This document shows positions 47,544 through 59,666 of a stretch of 64,000 nucleotides of DNA, one piece after another. The translations under genes were made by a program, and so were the position numbers. The notes beneath the pieces were generated by a model that was given only the letters and a program-made list of their open reading frames with translations, was not told where the DNA came from and searched no databases. Source of the DNA: Nymphaea colorata (taxonomy: Eukaryota > Streptophyta > Magnoliopsida > Nymphaeales > Nymphaeaceae); NCBI RefSeq assembly GCF_008831285.2, contig NC_045146.1, positions 4,658,972 to 4,722,971 on the forward strand, given 5' to 3'. The first letter of the stretch is position 1. Each line of letters begins with the position of its first letter.

Positions 47544-50269
47544 TGTCACACCCCAACCCTTTTGACCCTCAAAAGATTTTTTTTTTCTTAACATAAAACA
47601 TTGAGGTGCGACGACACAACAATTCAAAATGAGATGAGCCAAGCAATTCAAAACAATGGGGCAAGCTTTCCATTATATAAGAATTTCAGTTCATGTGTAC
47701 ACATGACAAAAATGCCCCAAAATCACAACATTGATGCCTAACAAAAACAAGACATCAATAAAACCAAAACAAGTCGCACCGGCACTACAGTTGACCCAAA
47801 ACCTCCCCAGTAGGATGTGAGTGAAACCATCTTATCAACCTGCTGCCCTGGGTCCGCCAAAACCTGAAAAATAAAAACAACTGAAGGCTTAGCCTTCGTA
47901 GTATGGTAACAAGCAAGAAAAATCCCTAAACCTCTAAGGTAAGGGCTCAGATATGAATTAATCATAAATAACATACAACTATGCATAACATATCATTCTC
48001 ATTCTTATCATTTACATTAACTTTAGTGAATTGACAGTTCCTGTGGGTGCAAAACACAGGCACGTGCACACCGTGGGCGGCCTATAGCCGGGAGACAACC
48101 CCCGTGGTGGCCCGAATCGATATGGATCCATTCACGCTGCAACGGAAGAGCACTCTTCCCTGGATGTATGAATTCCAATGAGAGATACTCAGCCTTCCCT
48201 AGGACACCTAGTTTTGGGAAGGCGGGAGCCCAATGCTCCAAGCACAATACACAACAGTACCCTGTGGCCTTGCACCGCTTGTGCTTCAAACAGGCAAGAC
48301 CAGTGGCGAAAGCGGGACATCCCCCAAACACATTGCCACAACCCACTGGCCTCTCATCTCTTATTCTTTCTTACTTAACATTATGAAAACACAATCACAA
48401 GATGACCAGTTAGCTCATGAGGTTGGTTCACTCCACGAGTGCACCCATACCTCCTAATGCCTCCACACGAGGGCTACACATATAATTAACATTCTCAGCT
48501 AGCCATCATAGCAATACGGGTACAACAACCCTTCAATTTCATTCATTTGTATCATGCCCAAGGCAATGCATACAAAACATTACAACATTCACATCACTTA
48601 TCACATCAATCATATCTTTCAAAACTTAGCCAAACTACAAAGAGTAGTCTCAATCCGTGATTGACTCGTAGCTGTCCTATGCAGTTATCATTCTAGGATG
48701 CTTTCTAATGCACAGTTGAGGTCGAGGAGACACTCGACTCGATACCCCACCTCATCTATCCTAAGCAGTTATCAATTCTAGCATGCACATGCAATTGCGT
48801 AGTAATTTTCAAAACAAAAACTTATCACATAAACATTCAGTTCTCATGTATACAATCATTCAATCACATCATAGTCATAGGATCCAATGATCCTCAAAAC
48901 ACACATTCTAGTTGGCCCCAGGCCGGGATGTGCCTGGAATGCCACCATACCTGTCGCGCGTGGCCAAGATATCCAAAATGCCTCAAGCTTCAAACCTAGT
49001 CACTCAAGGTCTACTGGACGTGCCTGGTGTACCTGCAAACACAATCAAAAGGTAAGTTCTACACTCACTTCGCTTTACCATATATACAAATATGAAGCAT
49101 AAGCATTGAGGCATGCCATCGCCTCAAGAGGGTGTCGACGGGTAGTATCGACCCGCAAGCCCCTCAAAAAGAGCTCTTCCCCAAATTACATCCTACTCAC
49201 TAGCTCTTCCTCAACCAACAACGCAATATGCCCAACGACCAATGCAAGCGCCACGTGCCTACAAAAATGGCTCTAAATCTTCTTAACCCCTTCAAATCTC
49301 TACCATGTTTTCAAATAGCTTCGATGATCAACTAATCATGCTAAAAAGGTCATTATAAGCATGGATCATTGCCTCTTCAAAACAATTCTAGGCTTTCCCC
49401 GAAAAGCAAAGTCGCTAATATATTCTAAAATCATCAATTCTTAATTCTAGCATGCTCAATCAATAATTATACATGCTTCAATATAAAATATTCAACAATC
49501 TAGGCTCGATTAGACCTTGCTCACCCCAATCTTAGTGTCCAAACTGCTGCAATGTTCCCGGCAGCCACCTCAAATGTTCAAACAATCTCCAAATGGCAAA
49601 AATAGTGCAATGCCGCCACCACCAACACCGTCTAGTCGCTGTTATGAGGGGAAGAACATGTCCCCCAAGCTGAAATCCGATCAAACAGTGATAAAATCAG
49701 TGAGGAAGAGTGCTCGGTTAGGGAAAAGGGGAATAACAAATAGAAAATGGGGAGAGAGCTGGAGTAGAGAGCGTGTGGGCAAGGGGAGGCGCTGACAGAG
49801 GGAGGCGGACAGAAGAGAGAGAGCGAGAGAGATGAGAGGGACGAGAGTGTGCAGAGAGGGAGAGGTAGACAGAGAGGGCGAGAGAACATAGACAATGTTT
49901 GGTTGAGGGAGAGTGAGTGTGAGTGAGGGAGTGAGAGCTCGAGCAGAGGAGGGGAGGGAGAGAAACAACAAAAAAAAATGGAAGGGGAGAGGCTGCGCAG
50001 GAGGGAGGAGGAGAAGGAAGAGGAAGAAAGCAAAGAGGGTTCAAGAGGGCTTACCCGAGCCCCGCCGCCGCCGTCCTCCACCTCTGTCATTGCTGCCTGC
50101 TTCTCTGTCGCAAGGATCGATGAGAGAACGAAGAAGAGTGAGGTTCTGCGGAAGGCAAGGGAGAAGAGATGGAGAGGAGGAGAGAGCTAGCGTCGGGCTC
50201 CTCTTTCACGCCTGGAGTTCGGGTCCGGGTCTGGACCCACTCCAGCCCAACCTGACTTAACAAAAGACA
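47544..50269 (-). mobile_element. Candidate solo LTR of about 2.7 kb (gypsy-type ends)
   Basis: The segment begins TGTCACACCCC and ends AAAAGACA, so it has TG...CA ends extended to a TGTC/GACA inverted repeat. It is flanked on both sides by TATAT (47539-47543 and 50270-50274), although that flank is AT-rich simple DNA. Interior GC content is much higher than the flanks. No gag or pol domain is visible in any frame. On the minus strand the end GGGGTGTGACA resembles ends of long plant gypsy LTRs, which is why I give minus orientation. The Ser/Leu- or Arg-rich frames at 49.6-50.2 kb come from a GA-rich/CT-rich strand bias. Confidence 0.6.
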
Positions 50270-50342
50270 TATATACTATAATATATTATAGAATATACAG
50301 ATACAACGTATAATGTACACATATTATACATGTAATATTATA

Positions 50343-51010
50343 CCACATTTGGCAGAAAATGTGGCAAATTTTTTGGTCTTCATACTTTTCTTCTTGCTGG
50401 TAGGACACATAAGTACATGATACATGATACATGCATACCTACATATAGTACATATACATATGTGTGTGTATTATACATACATACATGTTTCAGTCACTTC
50501 TGGCAAATGCATATCCCTGTGTGTATATGCAAATGGCACTGTAGACTAGTTCAGAAAACGCAGGTGCAGTCAAGTGATTACGATGCAATGCAGTCTGTAG
50601 ATATCAAGTGCATACCTTCAATGAGGTTGCTGAGAAGAGGTTCCAAAAGTCTATTTTCTGCCATGATCTTGCTATTTTTTGGACACTTCACCAAGTTGTT
50701 TAGGGTCATGTTTGCTTTTTCAGCTACCACTGAATCAGTAGTATTGCGTGTTATTGTAATCAAAAGTAGAATGGCACCAGGTCTGGAACCAGTTTTCTCA
50801 CATAAAGATAAACAGTTCTTTGATAGCTCTAGCAACAATGACTGTGCTGCAAGCCATTCCCCCGGACTTGACATGAGTCTTGCTGCTAATCGGATTGCAT
50901 GTGCTTGAGAAATCAATTCCAGCAACATGAAGAAAGTTATTGTGAGCAAGCAAAGATGTTAGCAAGCATTACAACTTTCAACAATTGAAGATGAAAAGTT
51001 ACCAAAAGAG
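50343..51010 (-). repeat. Inverted duplication, minus-strand copy (PUB ARM exon region)
   Basis: Inverse copy of 37105-37737, including the exon at 50616-50919 and its flanking introns. Confidence 0.88.
50616..50919 (-). pseudogene. ARM-repeat exon of a PUB43/44-like U-box E3 gene, copy 2
   Basis: 304-bp exon, open throughout: 'ELISQAHAIRLAARLMSSPG', 'SRPGAILLLITITRNTTDS', 'NNLVKCPKNSKIMAENRLLE'. The donor GAAG/GTATGC is kept. The 3' splice acceptor reads TTGCTG where the other copy has TTGCAG, so normal splicing would fail. No other exon of the gene is found on this strand nearby. It is the better preserved of the two copies and lacks the 31-bp deletion. Confidence 0.8.
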
Positions 51011-51285
51011 ATGTTAGCAAGCATTCCAAATCTTATGGCATTATCTCTCTTCTCTCAGTTTGTTTTGGTCATATCTTGAGATTTTACTATGAGAAACAGA
51101 AGCATGGTTCAGATAATACATAACAACACTTTGAAAAAGTAATATAATGAGGAAGTTATTTTGTACAACAACCTTTTCAACTTCTACTTGAGCAGGAGTG
51201 CACGAACTGGTGGTGGAATCCATGTCTGCCCATTTTCAATGACGATTTTATTTCTCACCTGGCCTTGTGTCTCCTTAGAGAAGAC

Positions 51286-51455
51286 TAGGGGTGAACACGA
51301 GCCGAGTCGAGCCCGAGTTCAGTCAGCTCGAACTCGGCTCGACTAAAGGAAACCTCGAGCTCGACTCGAGTAAGGCTCGACAAACTCATTTGATACTCAC
51401 CATTACTTGTTGATCTTGAGCTCGACTCGATTAGGGCTCGACAAACTCTTTTGAG
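51286..51455. mobile_element. Partial MITE of the GAGCTCGA family
   Basis: Starts TAGGGGTGAACACGAGCCGA and contains CTCGAGCTCGACTCGAG, as in the copies at 4196 and 14358. The right terminal repeat is missing, so it is truncated. Confidence 0.55.
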
Positions 51456-51704
51456 TAACTATATAGTCTATATTATGTCATCAGGGTAGGGATTCATTTT
51501 TTCCTTTCTTAATCTTCTACTTTTGCTAATCACGTTATGTTATGGACATGTTATATTCTTGAAGATGCTACTTTGTATCCTTTGCAAAGTGGAGCTCACC
51601 AGTCACCAGATAAAGTGGTGGGAAGAATAATGACATCATGCAGCCCCATATTTCTTTTCAAATTTCCAATGTAATTTCTATGTCAAGGAATACATAATCA
51701 AAAT

Positions 51705-51934
51705 TGTTGAATATTGGAGGAAGAAAGGGACGTGAGAGAGAGAGAGGGAGAGAGAGATAGAGAGAAAACTTTCTTCTACCATTCACATAACCCTAATCTC
51801 TTTTAAAAGAGATTAGCCTGTTGACTACATATTTACAATTTCAGTCCACAAAAATATAAGAAAATAATAAGTAGACCCTTGTCTACTTTCTAATATTTCA
51901 GAAAGACTCAAATTGACTCTAGAAAACTTTAACA
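51705..51934 (-). repeat. 3' LTR of copia element E
   Basis: 230 bp. On the minus strand it starts TGTTAAAG and ends TTCAACA. The polypurine tract GAGGGAGAG lies next to it at 51935-51943. Possible target bases AAAAT at 51700-51704. Confidence 0.75.
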
Positions 51935-54730
51935 CTCTCCCTCAAGCTGGAGCATAGATATCAATCATGCTTAGCTTGTTACATCCTCTCAAGAAATCTC
52001 CAATGGGAAGAGCCTTGGTAAACATATCAGCTGCTTGATCTTCAAAGGAAACGTGGATCGTGCTATTGACTCCTTCTTGGACCAAGTCTCGAAATAATGG
52101 CAATCCACTTCAATGTGTTTCATCCTCTCATGAAAGACATGGTTATTTGCAATGTAGGTAGTGACTATGTTATCACAATTCATCTTCATAGGAAGTTTCA
52201 CTGAAATTCCTAATTCTATAAGCACTGATTTGACCCATGAGCCGTCGTTTGAGCCATAGCTCTATATTCAGACTCAGCACTTGATCTAGCAACCATATTC
52301 TGTTTCTTACTCCTCCAAGAAATAATATTCCCACCAATAAAGACACAAAAACCTGCAGTAGATCTTATATCATTTACTGACCCTGCATAATCAACGTCAC
52401 TATATGCTTCTATGTCCACACATTCTCCCTTTTTTAACCATAACCCCTTTCCCGAGGCTGATTTCAAGTATTTTATCACCATTAAAGCAGCCTCCCAATG
52501 AACTTTTTGAGGTTTCTCCATGAATTGACTAAGCTTATTTACAGCAAAGCTGATGTTGGACGAGTGATGGTCAAATATAAAAGTTTTCCTATCAAAGGTC
52601 TATAAGAACGAGAGTCAAAAGTCTCTGATTCATCATCATGCATATGAATCCGAGGATTCATAGGAAGTGTAGCAGGTTTGGCTCCCAATAACCCTATTTC
52701 CTGCAGAAGATCAAGAAAATATTTCCTTTGACACATCACAACCTCTTTACTATTACGAGCCACTTCAATACCAAAGAAATATCGAAGTTGACCAAAATCT
52801 TTTGTGACAAAGTGTTTCTATAAGAACTCCTTTGTCTGAGCTATCTCTTGAGTATTTTCTCCAGTGAGGACAATATCATCAACATATACAATCAATATCA
52901 CTATGCCAGAAGTCCCTCGCTTGATAAACAACAAGTAATCAAGCTGGCATCTTCGAAATCCACATTTAGAGACAACCTCACTTAGCTTATGGAACCATGC
53001 ACGGGGACTTTGTTTAAGTCCATAAATACCCTTTTTGAGTTTCCATACCTTGGAACACTCCCCTGGTCATTCAAAACCAGGTGGTTATTGCATATAGATT
53101 GTTTCAGAGAGATCACCATATAAAAATGCATTTTTTACATCAAGCTGAAAGAGAGACCAATCCTGTTGAACTGTGAGAGATATAATTAAGAGAATAGTAC
53201 TTAACCATGCCACAGGCGAGAACGTCTCAAAGAAGTCCACCCCATAAGTCTATGTATTGCCTTTAGCCAAAAGACAAGCTTCGAATCACTTTATAGACCC
53301 ATCAGAATGATATTTAATGGTGAATACCCATTTGGAGCCAACAACATCACAATTCAACGGTAAGTCCACTAAGTCTCAAGTCTTTCCAGAAAGAAGAGCA
53401 TCCATTTCTTCCTGCATAGCATGCTTCCATTGTGAATCTAATAAGGCTTGGTGGTGAGAGGTCGGAATAGTATGACTAGCCATAGCTCGATCAAACTGCA
53501 CCAAACTTGTGCTCAAATGGTCCATAGAAACTAAGATAGAAATCGGATGCCTTGTGCACTGTCGCTGGCCCTTGCGAATAGCAATAGGTAGATCATCTGC
53601 AGAATAGTCATCATTTCTTTCTGAGACAGTCTTATCACTAGAACTTACCTCATGAGAAGACGTTGGTGGGCAGTTAGGAGGGGGACCTTGACGTCAGGTA
53701 TAGAATATTGGAGGATCAAGAAAACGATCACCTGACAATAGTGGAGAGGAAGGGATCGACTCAAGTGATATTGAGGGAATAGGAAGAGGAACAGACATGG
53801 GAAGCTCAGACACAGTGGTACTTGGAGCGGAAAAATAAAGACGAGACTCAAAGAATGTAAAATTCGCACTCACAATGTCTTTCTTGATATAGGGATCAAA
53901 ACATCGATAGTCTTTTTGATTGGCAGAATATTCAATGAACACACATTTGACAGCTTGGGCAGCAAGTTTGTTTTTGTTTGGGCCCAAGATGTGTGCAAAA
54001 CAAGTGCATCCAAATACTTTAGGAGATATATGAAATAATGGTCGATCTGGATATAGTATTTGAATGGAGCTGCATTCTTGGATGGTAGACGAGGGCAATC
54101 TGTTGGTGAGATAACATCCGGTAAGAATAGCATCACCCCAAAAATAGGCAGGCATATGATTATGCAACATGAGGGTACAGGACACATTTAGAAGCTGTCG
54201 ATGTTTGTGTTCAGCAACACCATTTTTTTGGGATGTGTGAGGACATGTACATTGTGGTTGGATCCCATGATTGACATAAAATTGAAGTAGAACTGAAGAT
54301 TTAAATTCAAGAACATTATCAGTGCAAATATTTTTTTGACAACACCAAACTGAGTTTTTATTTCATTGACAAATTTCTAAAGAATATAGATGACTTCAAA
54401 CCTGTCCTGTAACAAAAATACCCAACTAACTCTGGCAAAATCATCAACCAAAACAAAGTAATACCAGAAACGTGAACGACAAGAAACACGACTTGGACCC
54501 CCAAATATCAACATGTAGAAGATCAAAGGGACTTTGACTCGATGGACTTTGACTTGAAGGGAAACTACTACGTGTATGCTTGCCTAACTGGCATGCATCA
54601 CATAAGAATGACTCTGACGCAGGAATATCTGGAAAAATACGACGAAGCTTGGACACAGACGGATGACCCAGTCTGAGATGCCACTGCAAAGGAGAAGGCT
54701 TTGACGTGAAAGAGGATGCAGCAACATCCA
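51705..54730 (-). mobile_element. Ty1-copia retrotransposon, interrupted (element E)
   Basis: On the minus strand: pre-integrase at 54444-54715 ('WHLRLGHPSVSKL', 'CDACQLGKH'); integrase end at 53694-54185 ('AYFWGDAILTGCYLTNRL'); RT with 'VYVDDIVLTGEN' near 52880 and 'YRPLIGKLLYLTITRP' at 52539-52763; RNase H at 51989-52521 ('EAYSDVDYAGS', 'CDN'). A polypurine tract and 3' LTR (51705-51934) follow. Gag, protease and the 5' LTR are not present: the element is cut at 54730, where another copia begins. Many frameshifts. Confidence 0.85.
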
Positions 54731-54959
54731 TGTTGCAGCCGTGTCGTGAGATGTGGAGAGAGAGAGAGTAGCAGTCGTAAGGATTGGAGAAAGAAAACTT
54801 TATTGAATTACTAACCCTAATCCCCATTATAATGAGATTAGGGTAGAAAGGGGATTTACAGATTACATCAAACAGAAATAAAGGAAACGTTAAAGAGATC
54901 TTATAACTCTTTAATATTACAAAGAGCCACCTAGAAACATAAAATCTTCTAATTCAACA
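54731..54959 (-). repeat. 3' LTR of copia element D
   Basis: 229 bp. On the minus strand it starts TGTTGAATTAG and ends GGCTGCAACA. The RNase H frame ends 'LEGEC' and uses the TGA inside the LTR's first six bases as its stop. Confidence 0.8.
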
Positions 54960-57900
54960 CTCCCCCTCAAGCTGGAGCATACATATTAAACATGTTCGGC
55001 TTGTCACAACATCTAGAAAAATCACCAATAGGGAGAGCTTTGATGAAGATATCTGCAGCTTGGTCTTTTGAAGGAACATGAATAGTGGTATGGTTCCTCC
55101 TTGAACGAGATCCCAAATGTAATGGCAGTCCACTTCAATATGTTTAGTTCTGTCATAGAAAACTGGATTGTTTGCAATGTATGTGGCTGCTCGATTGTCA
55201 TAGTACATCTTCATAGGAAGTGGAATCAATACACTTAGGCTAGATAGCATGGATCTAGCCCAAGTCAATTTTGCTGCAGTTTGAGCCATAGCTTTGTATT
55301 CAGATTCTGCACTAGACCTTGACACCACACCTTGTTTTTTGCTTCTCCACGATATAAGGTTGCCTCCCACAAATACACAGAATCTTGTGGTAGATTTCCT
55401 GTCTTCGACTGAGCCAGCATAGTCAACATCACTATAGGCTTCCACTTCCAAGGTCTTGCCTTTTGTGAACAAAAGGCCTTTGTCAGGAGACGATTTCAGA
55501 TATTTGACCACCATCAAGACAACATCCCAATGAACTTTTTTAGGTTTTTCCATAAATTGACTTAGCTTCCCCACTGCAAAGCTAGTGCCTGGTCTTGTCA
55601 TAGTAACATAGAGGAGTTTTCCAATAAGGGATCTATATGATCGAGAATCCACTAATTCTGCTTGGTCATCATGAAGATGTATGTGTGAATTCATCGGTAG
55701 ATTAGCTGGTTTAGCTCCTAGCATCCCGGTGTCTTGCAATAAATCAAGAACATACTTCCGTTGAGAGAGAATGACACCATTTCTATTTTGAGCAACCCCG
55801 ATTCCCAAGAAATACCATAGTGGACCAAGATCTTTCGTCACAAAGTGTTTTTGAAGAAACAACTTTGTATCAAAAATTTCTTGATCCGAGTCACCTATCA
55901 GTATAATATCATCAACATAAACCACTAGAACGATGATACCCTGGGAAGTTTTTTTGATAAACAGAGAATGATCAAGAGAAGATCTCGCAAAGCCACACTT
56001 TGAGACGACCTCAGAGAACTTATGAAACCACGCACGAGGACTCTACTTGAGTCTATAAATAGCTTTCTTCTGTTTGCACACTTTTCCACACTCCCCCTAT
56101 CGTTCAAACCCTAGTGGTTGTTTCATACAGACAGTCTCATCGAGATCATCGTACAAAAAGGCGTTTTTGACATCAAGCTGATACATGTGCCAGTCATGGT
56201 GTACAACCACAGAAATAATAAGACGAATGGTTTCAATCGAGCAACCGGAGAGAATGTCTCAAAGAAATCCACTCTGTAGGTCTTTGTGTATCCCTTAGCA
56301 ACCAACCAATCTTTGTATCATTTGACAAACCCACTAGAATTATATTTCACTATGAATACCCACTTAGAGCCAACAATGTCACAATCAGGAGAAGGATCAA
56401 CAAGTTCCCAGGTGTCTCGCTGAACTAATGCATCCATCTTATCTTGCATAGCCTGTCTCCATTGGGTATCTAATAAAGCCTCCTGGTGACATGTAGGAAC
56501 TGTATGAGCAGTAAGAGCTTGAATAGACTATTGCATACTTTTACCAACACTGTCAGTAGACACAAAATGAGATATATGGTGCAGAGTATATTGTTGCTTG
56601 CCTTTACGAAGAGTAATAAATAAGTCTTGAAAGGGATTAGACGGACTAAGGCTACTCACTTCATATGAACTTACTTACCTCCTGAGAAGCGCTTGGCGAA
56701 AGAACATGAGAGGGGTCCTGTCAACGGGTGTAGATCAACGAAGGATCACGAAACTTGGACACTATAGTTGAAGATTCTTTAGAAGGAGATTCAAAAGGAA
56801 ATGACTCCAAAGGAATAGGAGGAATAGGTAGTGGGTCTGGCGACGGTGGCATCTCAGCAGAGATAGGAGAGGAGCTATAATAAGGTTTAAACTCAAAGAA
56901 CGTGACATCTGCCCTGATATACTCCTTTTGAGTTAAGGGGTCAAAGCATTTGTAGCCTTTATGGTTTCTACAATAGTCTATAAAGATGCACTTAATGGCT
57001 TGGGCACCCAATTTATCACGTGTGGGTTCAAGTATGTGAACAAAGCATGTGCAACCAAATACTTTGGGAGTCATGGGAAACAAGGGTCGTTGCGGATGCA
57101 CAAGTTTAATGGGAACCTTGTTGTCAATGGAAGAGGATGGTAAACGATTGGTCAAGTAACAGGTAGTGAGGATGGCATCTCCCCAAAAGTATGCAAGGTA
57201 AATTATTATGAAGCATTAGGGAATGAGCCACATTTAAAAGTTGGTGATGTTTGCGCTCAGCTACTCCATTTTCTTGGGAGGTATGGGGACAAGTAAACTG
57301 AGAAGAAATGCTATTATCAGAGTAAAACTTCATTAAGGTAGATGCCTTCAACTCAAGAGCGTCATCAGTGTGAATGCTTTTAACAAGAATACCAAATTGG
57401 GTCTTTATTTCAATAATAAGGTTTTTGAGAGTACGTACGACTTCAGACCTTTCTTTCAAAAGGATGACCCAAGTGACTCGAGAATAATCATCAACAATGA
57501 CAAGGAAATAACGAAATCTTGACCTACTAACAACTTTGCTAGGACCCCACACATCAACATGAAGAAGATCAAATAGTCCACAACTAGACGGACTCAGACT
57601 CGAGGAATAACTGCTATGGGTGTGTTTGCCTAGTTGACAGGCTTCACACTGAAATGACTCTGGTACTGAAAGATGAGGAAGAAGGTGACAGAGCTTGGAG
57701 ACAGATGGATGACCAAGTCTGAGATGCCACTAGGAGGAGGAGGACAATGAGGTGATCAATGATGCTGCAATACCCACTGGATTCGACAGAAAGTAGATGC
57801 CCTCTTTCTCATAGCCTCCACCAATCGTCTTCTCTGTTTGCAAGTCCTGAAATGAATATACACCAGAGTCAAATATAACACGACAATGTAAATCATTAAT

Positions 57901-58698
57901 CCATTATTCAACCGATAACAGATTTGTAGGAAACTTATGAGCATATAACACATTAAGAATAGTCATAGACTGAGAGATCTTGATATCTCCATAACCCATA
58001 ATAGGTGACCATCGACTATCTGCAAGTCTTACATGACATGTCTGAGATAATGAGTGCAGGACAGTAAATATAGAAGGTCTACTACAAAAGTGTCTCGATG
58101 CTCCTGAATTAATTGTCCAAGTAGTACTTGTATCATGTGGGATAGTATCAACAGACATAGCACTGTCTATCATGACTGTAGAGGCCGATGGCTGGATAGA
58201 TCTGTGTGCCAAGAAGTCCTCATACTCTGACTCGTTGATGCTCACAGTCACTCTCTCAAGGTGAGAAGAAGATGAAGAAGACCCATCTACCACTGATGAT
58301 GCTGCTTGGGCAGATCTAATAAGAGACTGTAAAGAGTTCTTTCGTAGCTTAGATGCAACATTTCTTCCTAGGAGCGGTGTTGCGGTAGGACGACCATGTT
58401 TATCCCAACATCTATCTTCTAAATGCCCTATTTTCACACAATAAGTGCACTGAAATCTCCCCCGACCTCCTCCTGACCCACGACCCATGCCTCTCCCCCT
58501 AAATGAACTACGTCCATGACCTCCTGAAGCTGCCAAGGCAGAGGCATGGATATCACTGGAGGGTGGAGAGAGGGTCACAGCAAGATGGCTGAGTCTGTTG
58601 TAGGCTTCAGCCAGGTCAGGGATCTCTACTCCAGTCAGTATCTGTGCCTTTGCTACTACATATTCAAAAGAGAGACCCTGTAGAAACTTCGCAACCAT
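54954..58698 (-). pseudogene. pol remnant of copia element D (PR-IN-RT-RH, with gag end)
   Basis: The frame 54954-55925 (323 codons) is long: RT end with 'VYVDDIILIGD' and 'YVTMTRP', then RNase H with 'EAYSDVDYAGS', 'SRSSAESEYKAMAQ' and 'IEVDCHY'. Upstream, RT pieces ('GYTKTYRVDFFETFSPVARL' at 56305) are frameshifted. Integrase at 57124-57552 has 'FLVIVDDYSRVTW', 'HTDDALE' and 'QENGVAERKHH', so the D-D-E triad is present. Pre-integrase begins near 57730. Frame 57904-58698 holds the gag C-terminus with a zinc knuckle ('CTYCVKIGHLEDRC') and protease 'INSGASRHF', with N-S-G in place of D-S-G. Several stops and frameshifts inactivate it. Confidence 0.86.
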
Positions 58699-58755
58699 GG
58701 ACTGTTCACCATGGGTCTTATGGCATGTCAGACAAGGAGGACGTAATGCTTTAAG

Positions 58756-59196
58756 TCATTCATAGATTGACTTGAGAGAAGTAAAATACTGAGCCAAACT
58801 TTGGTCGCCCTGTTGCAAATTAAGTAATTCTTGTTCAACCTGCAATATCTTGCTAACATTCTTGTCATTCGAGTAAGTTTGTTTCAGAAAATCCCACATG
58901 TATTTGGCAGAGGTATAGAATGCAATAGTAGAAGTAATATGTGATTGCACGCTATTCATGATCCAAGACATGACAATATTGTTATCTTCCTTTCATGAAA
59001 TATATTTCCCACTCTTTTCCACAGACTCATTTTCTTCGATAACATGCTCCTTTCGATGTCCAATCACACACATCATAAACACACGAGACCAAATCTCGTA
59101 GTTGGATCCATCTATCTTTATAGTAGAATTATAGAAGAATAGATTTCCTCCGCTTTTAATCTCATGAGAAAAATCAATTTTATGATTTTTAGCCAT
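58756..59196 (-). pseudogene. gag N-terminal remnant of copia element D
   Basis: 'STIKIDGSNYEIWSRVF' and 'IGHRKEHVIEE' at 58993-59196, then 'MSWIMNSVQSHITSTIAFY' and 'KYMWDFLKQTYSNDKNVSK' at 58756-58971, continuing in 57904-58698. The likely start ATG ('MAKNHK') is at 59196. Stops after 'GKYIS' and after 'SIYE' break it. Confidence 0.8.
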
Positions 59197-59413
59197 CGCA
59201 ATCAGACCACAAATGACCACCCACCACTAACAAGCGAGAATATGTATATATATCAATAAAGACTGCGACTGATCAGCAATAACATATGTCCAACACCACA
59301 CAACAACGTTAGATGCAAAAACACTTTTCCCAAACAGCTTCTGAACACTCCATGATAACAGATTGTTGTCCAACTGTTGACAACAACCCTACAGCAGAAA
59401 ACAACAACCTAAC

Positions 59414-59666
59414 TGTAGAAACAGTAACAGGGAGAGAACGAGAAACGAACACAGATGTAACGTGAAAAACCCCTCAACTAGAGGAAAAAAACCACGGGTG
59501 AGGAGGACTGGTGCCCACTAGCAACCAGACACTCTCTCTCATAATCTTTCATTCATACCCAAAAAATTAGGGTTACAAAGATACAAGTAGAGTCTCAACA
59601 GGCCTAAACAGAAGCACACACTGGACCGGGTTCAGACCCAGACCCAAACATTGAAACACGTCAACA
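59414..59666 (-). repeat. 3' LTR of copia element C
   Basis: 253 bp. On the minus strand it starts TGTTGACGTG and ends CTGTTTCTACA. Preceding bases CTAAC (59409-59413) could be one target duplication. The polypurine tract TTGAGGGGGAG lies at 59667-59677. Confidence 0.85.

Larger units (their letters stand above)
54731..59413 (-). mobile_element. Ty1-copia retrotransposon inserted in element E (element D)
   Basis: It has a 3' LTR (54731-54959), a polypurine tract, RNase H/RT, integrase, protease and gag in correct minus-strand order up to a gag start near 59190. Possible target bases ATCCA lie at 54726-54730. The leader and a PBS-like TGTTATCATGGAG follow near 59345-59365. The expected 5' LTR appears cut at 59413, where element C begins. 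The short LTR-like stretch left there (about 59368-59413) does not match the 3' LTR. Confidence 0.82.

Noticed and set aside
48023-48457. Overlapping frames of 66-107 codons on both strands
   Set aside because: Lie inside the putative solo LTR, with no domain and no splice context.
49632-50260. Several overlapping Ser/Leu/Pro-rich or Arg-rich frames of 90-150 codons
   Set aside because: Arise from GA/CT strand bias in a low-complexity tract; all overlap each other and none shows a domain.
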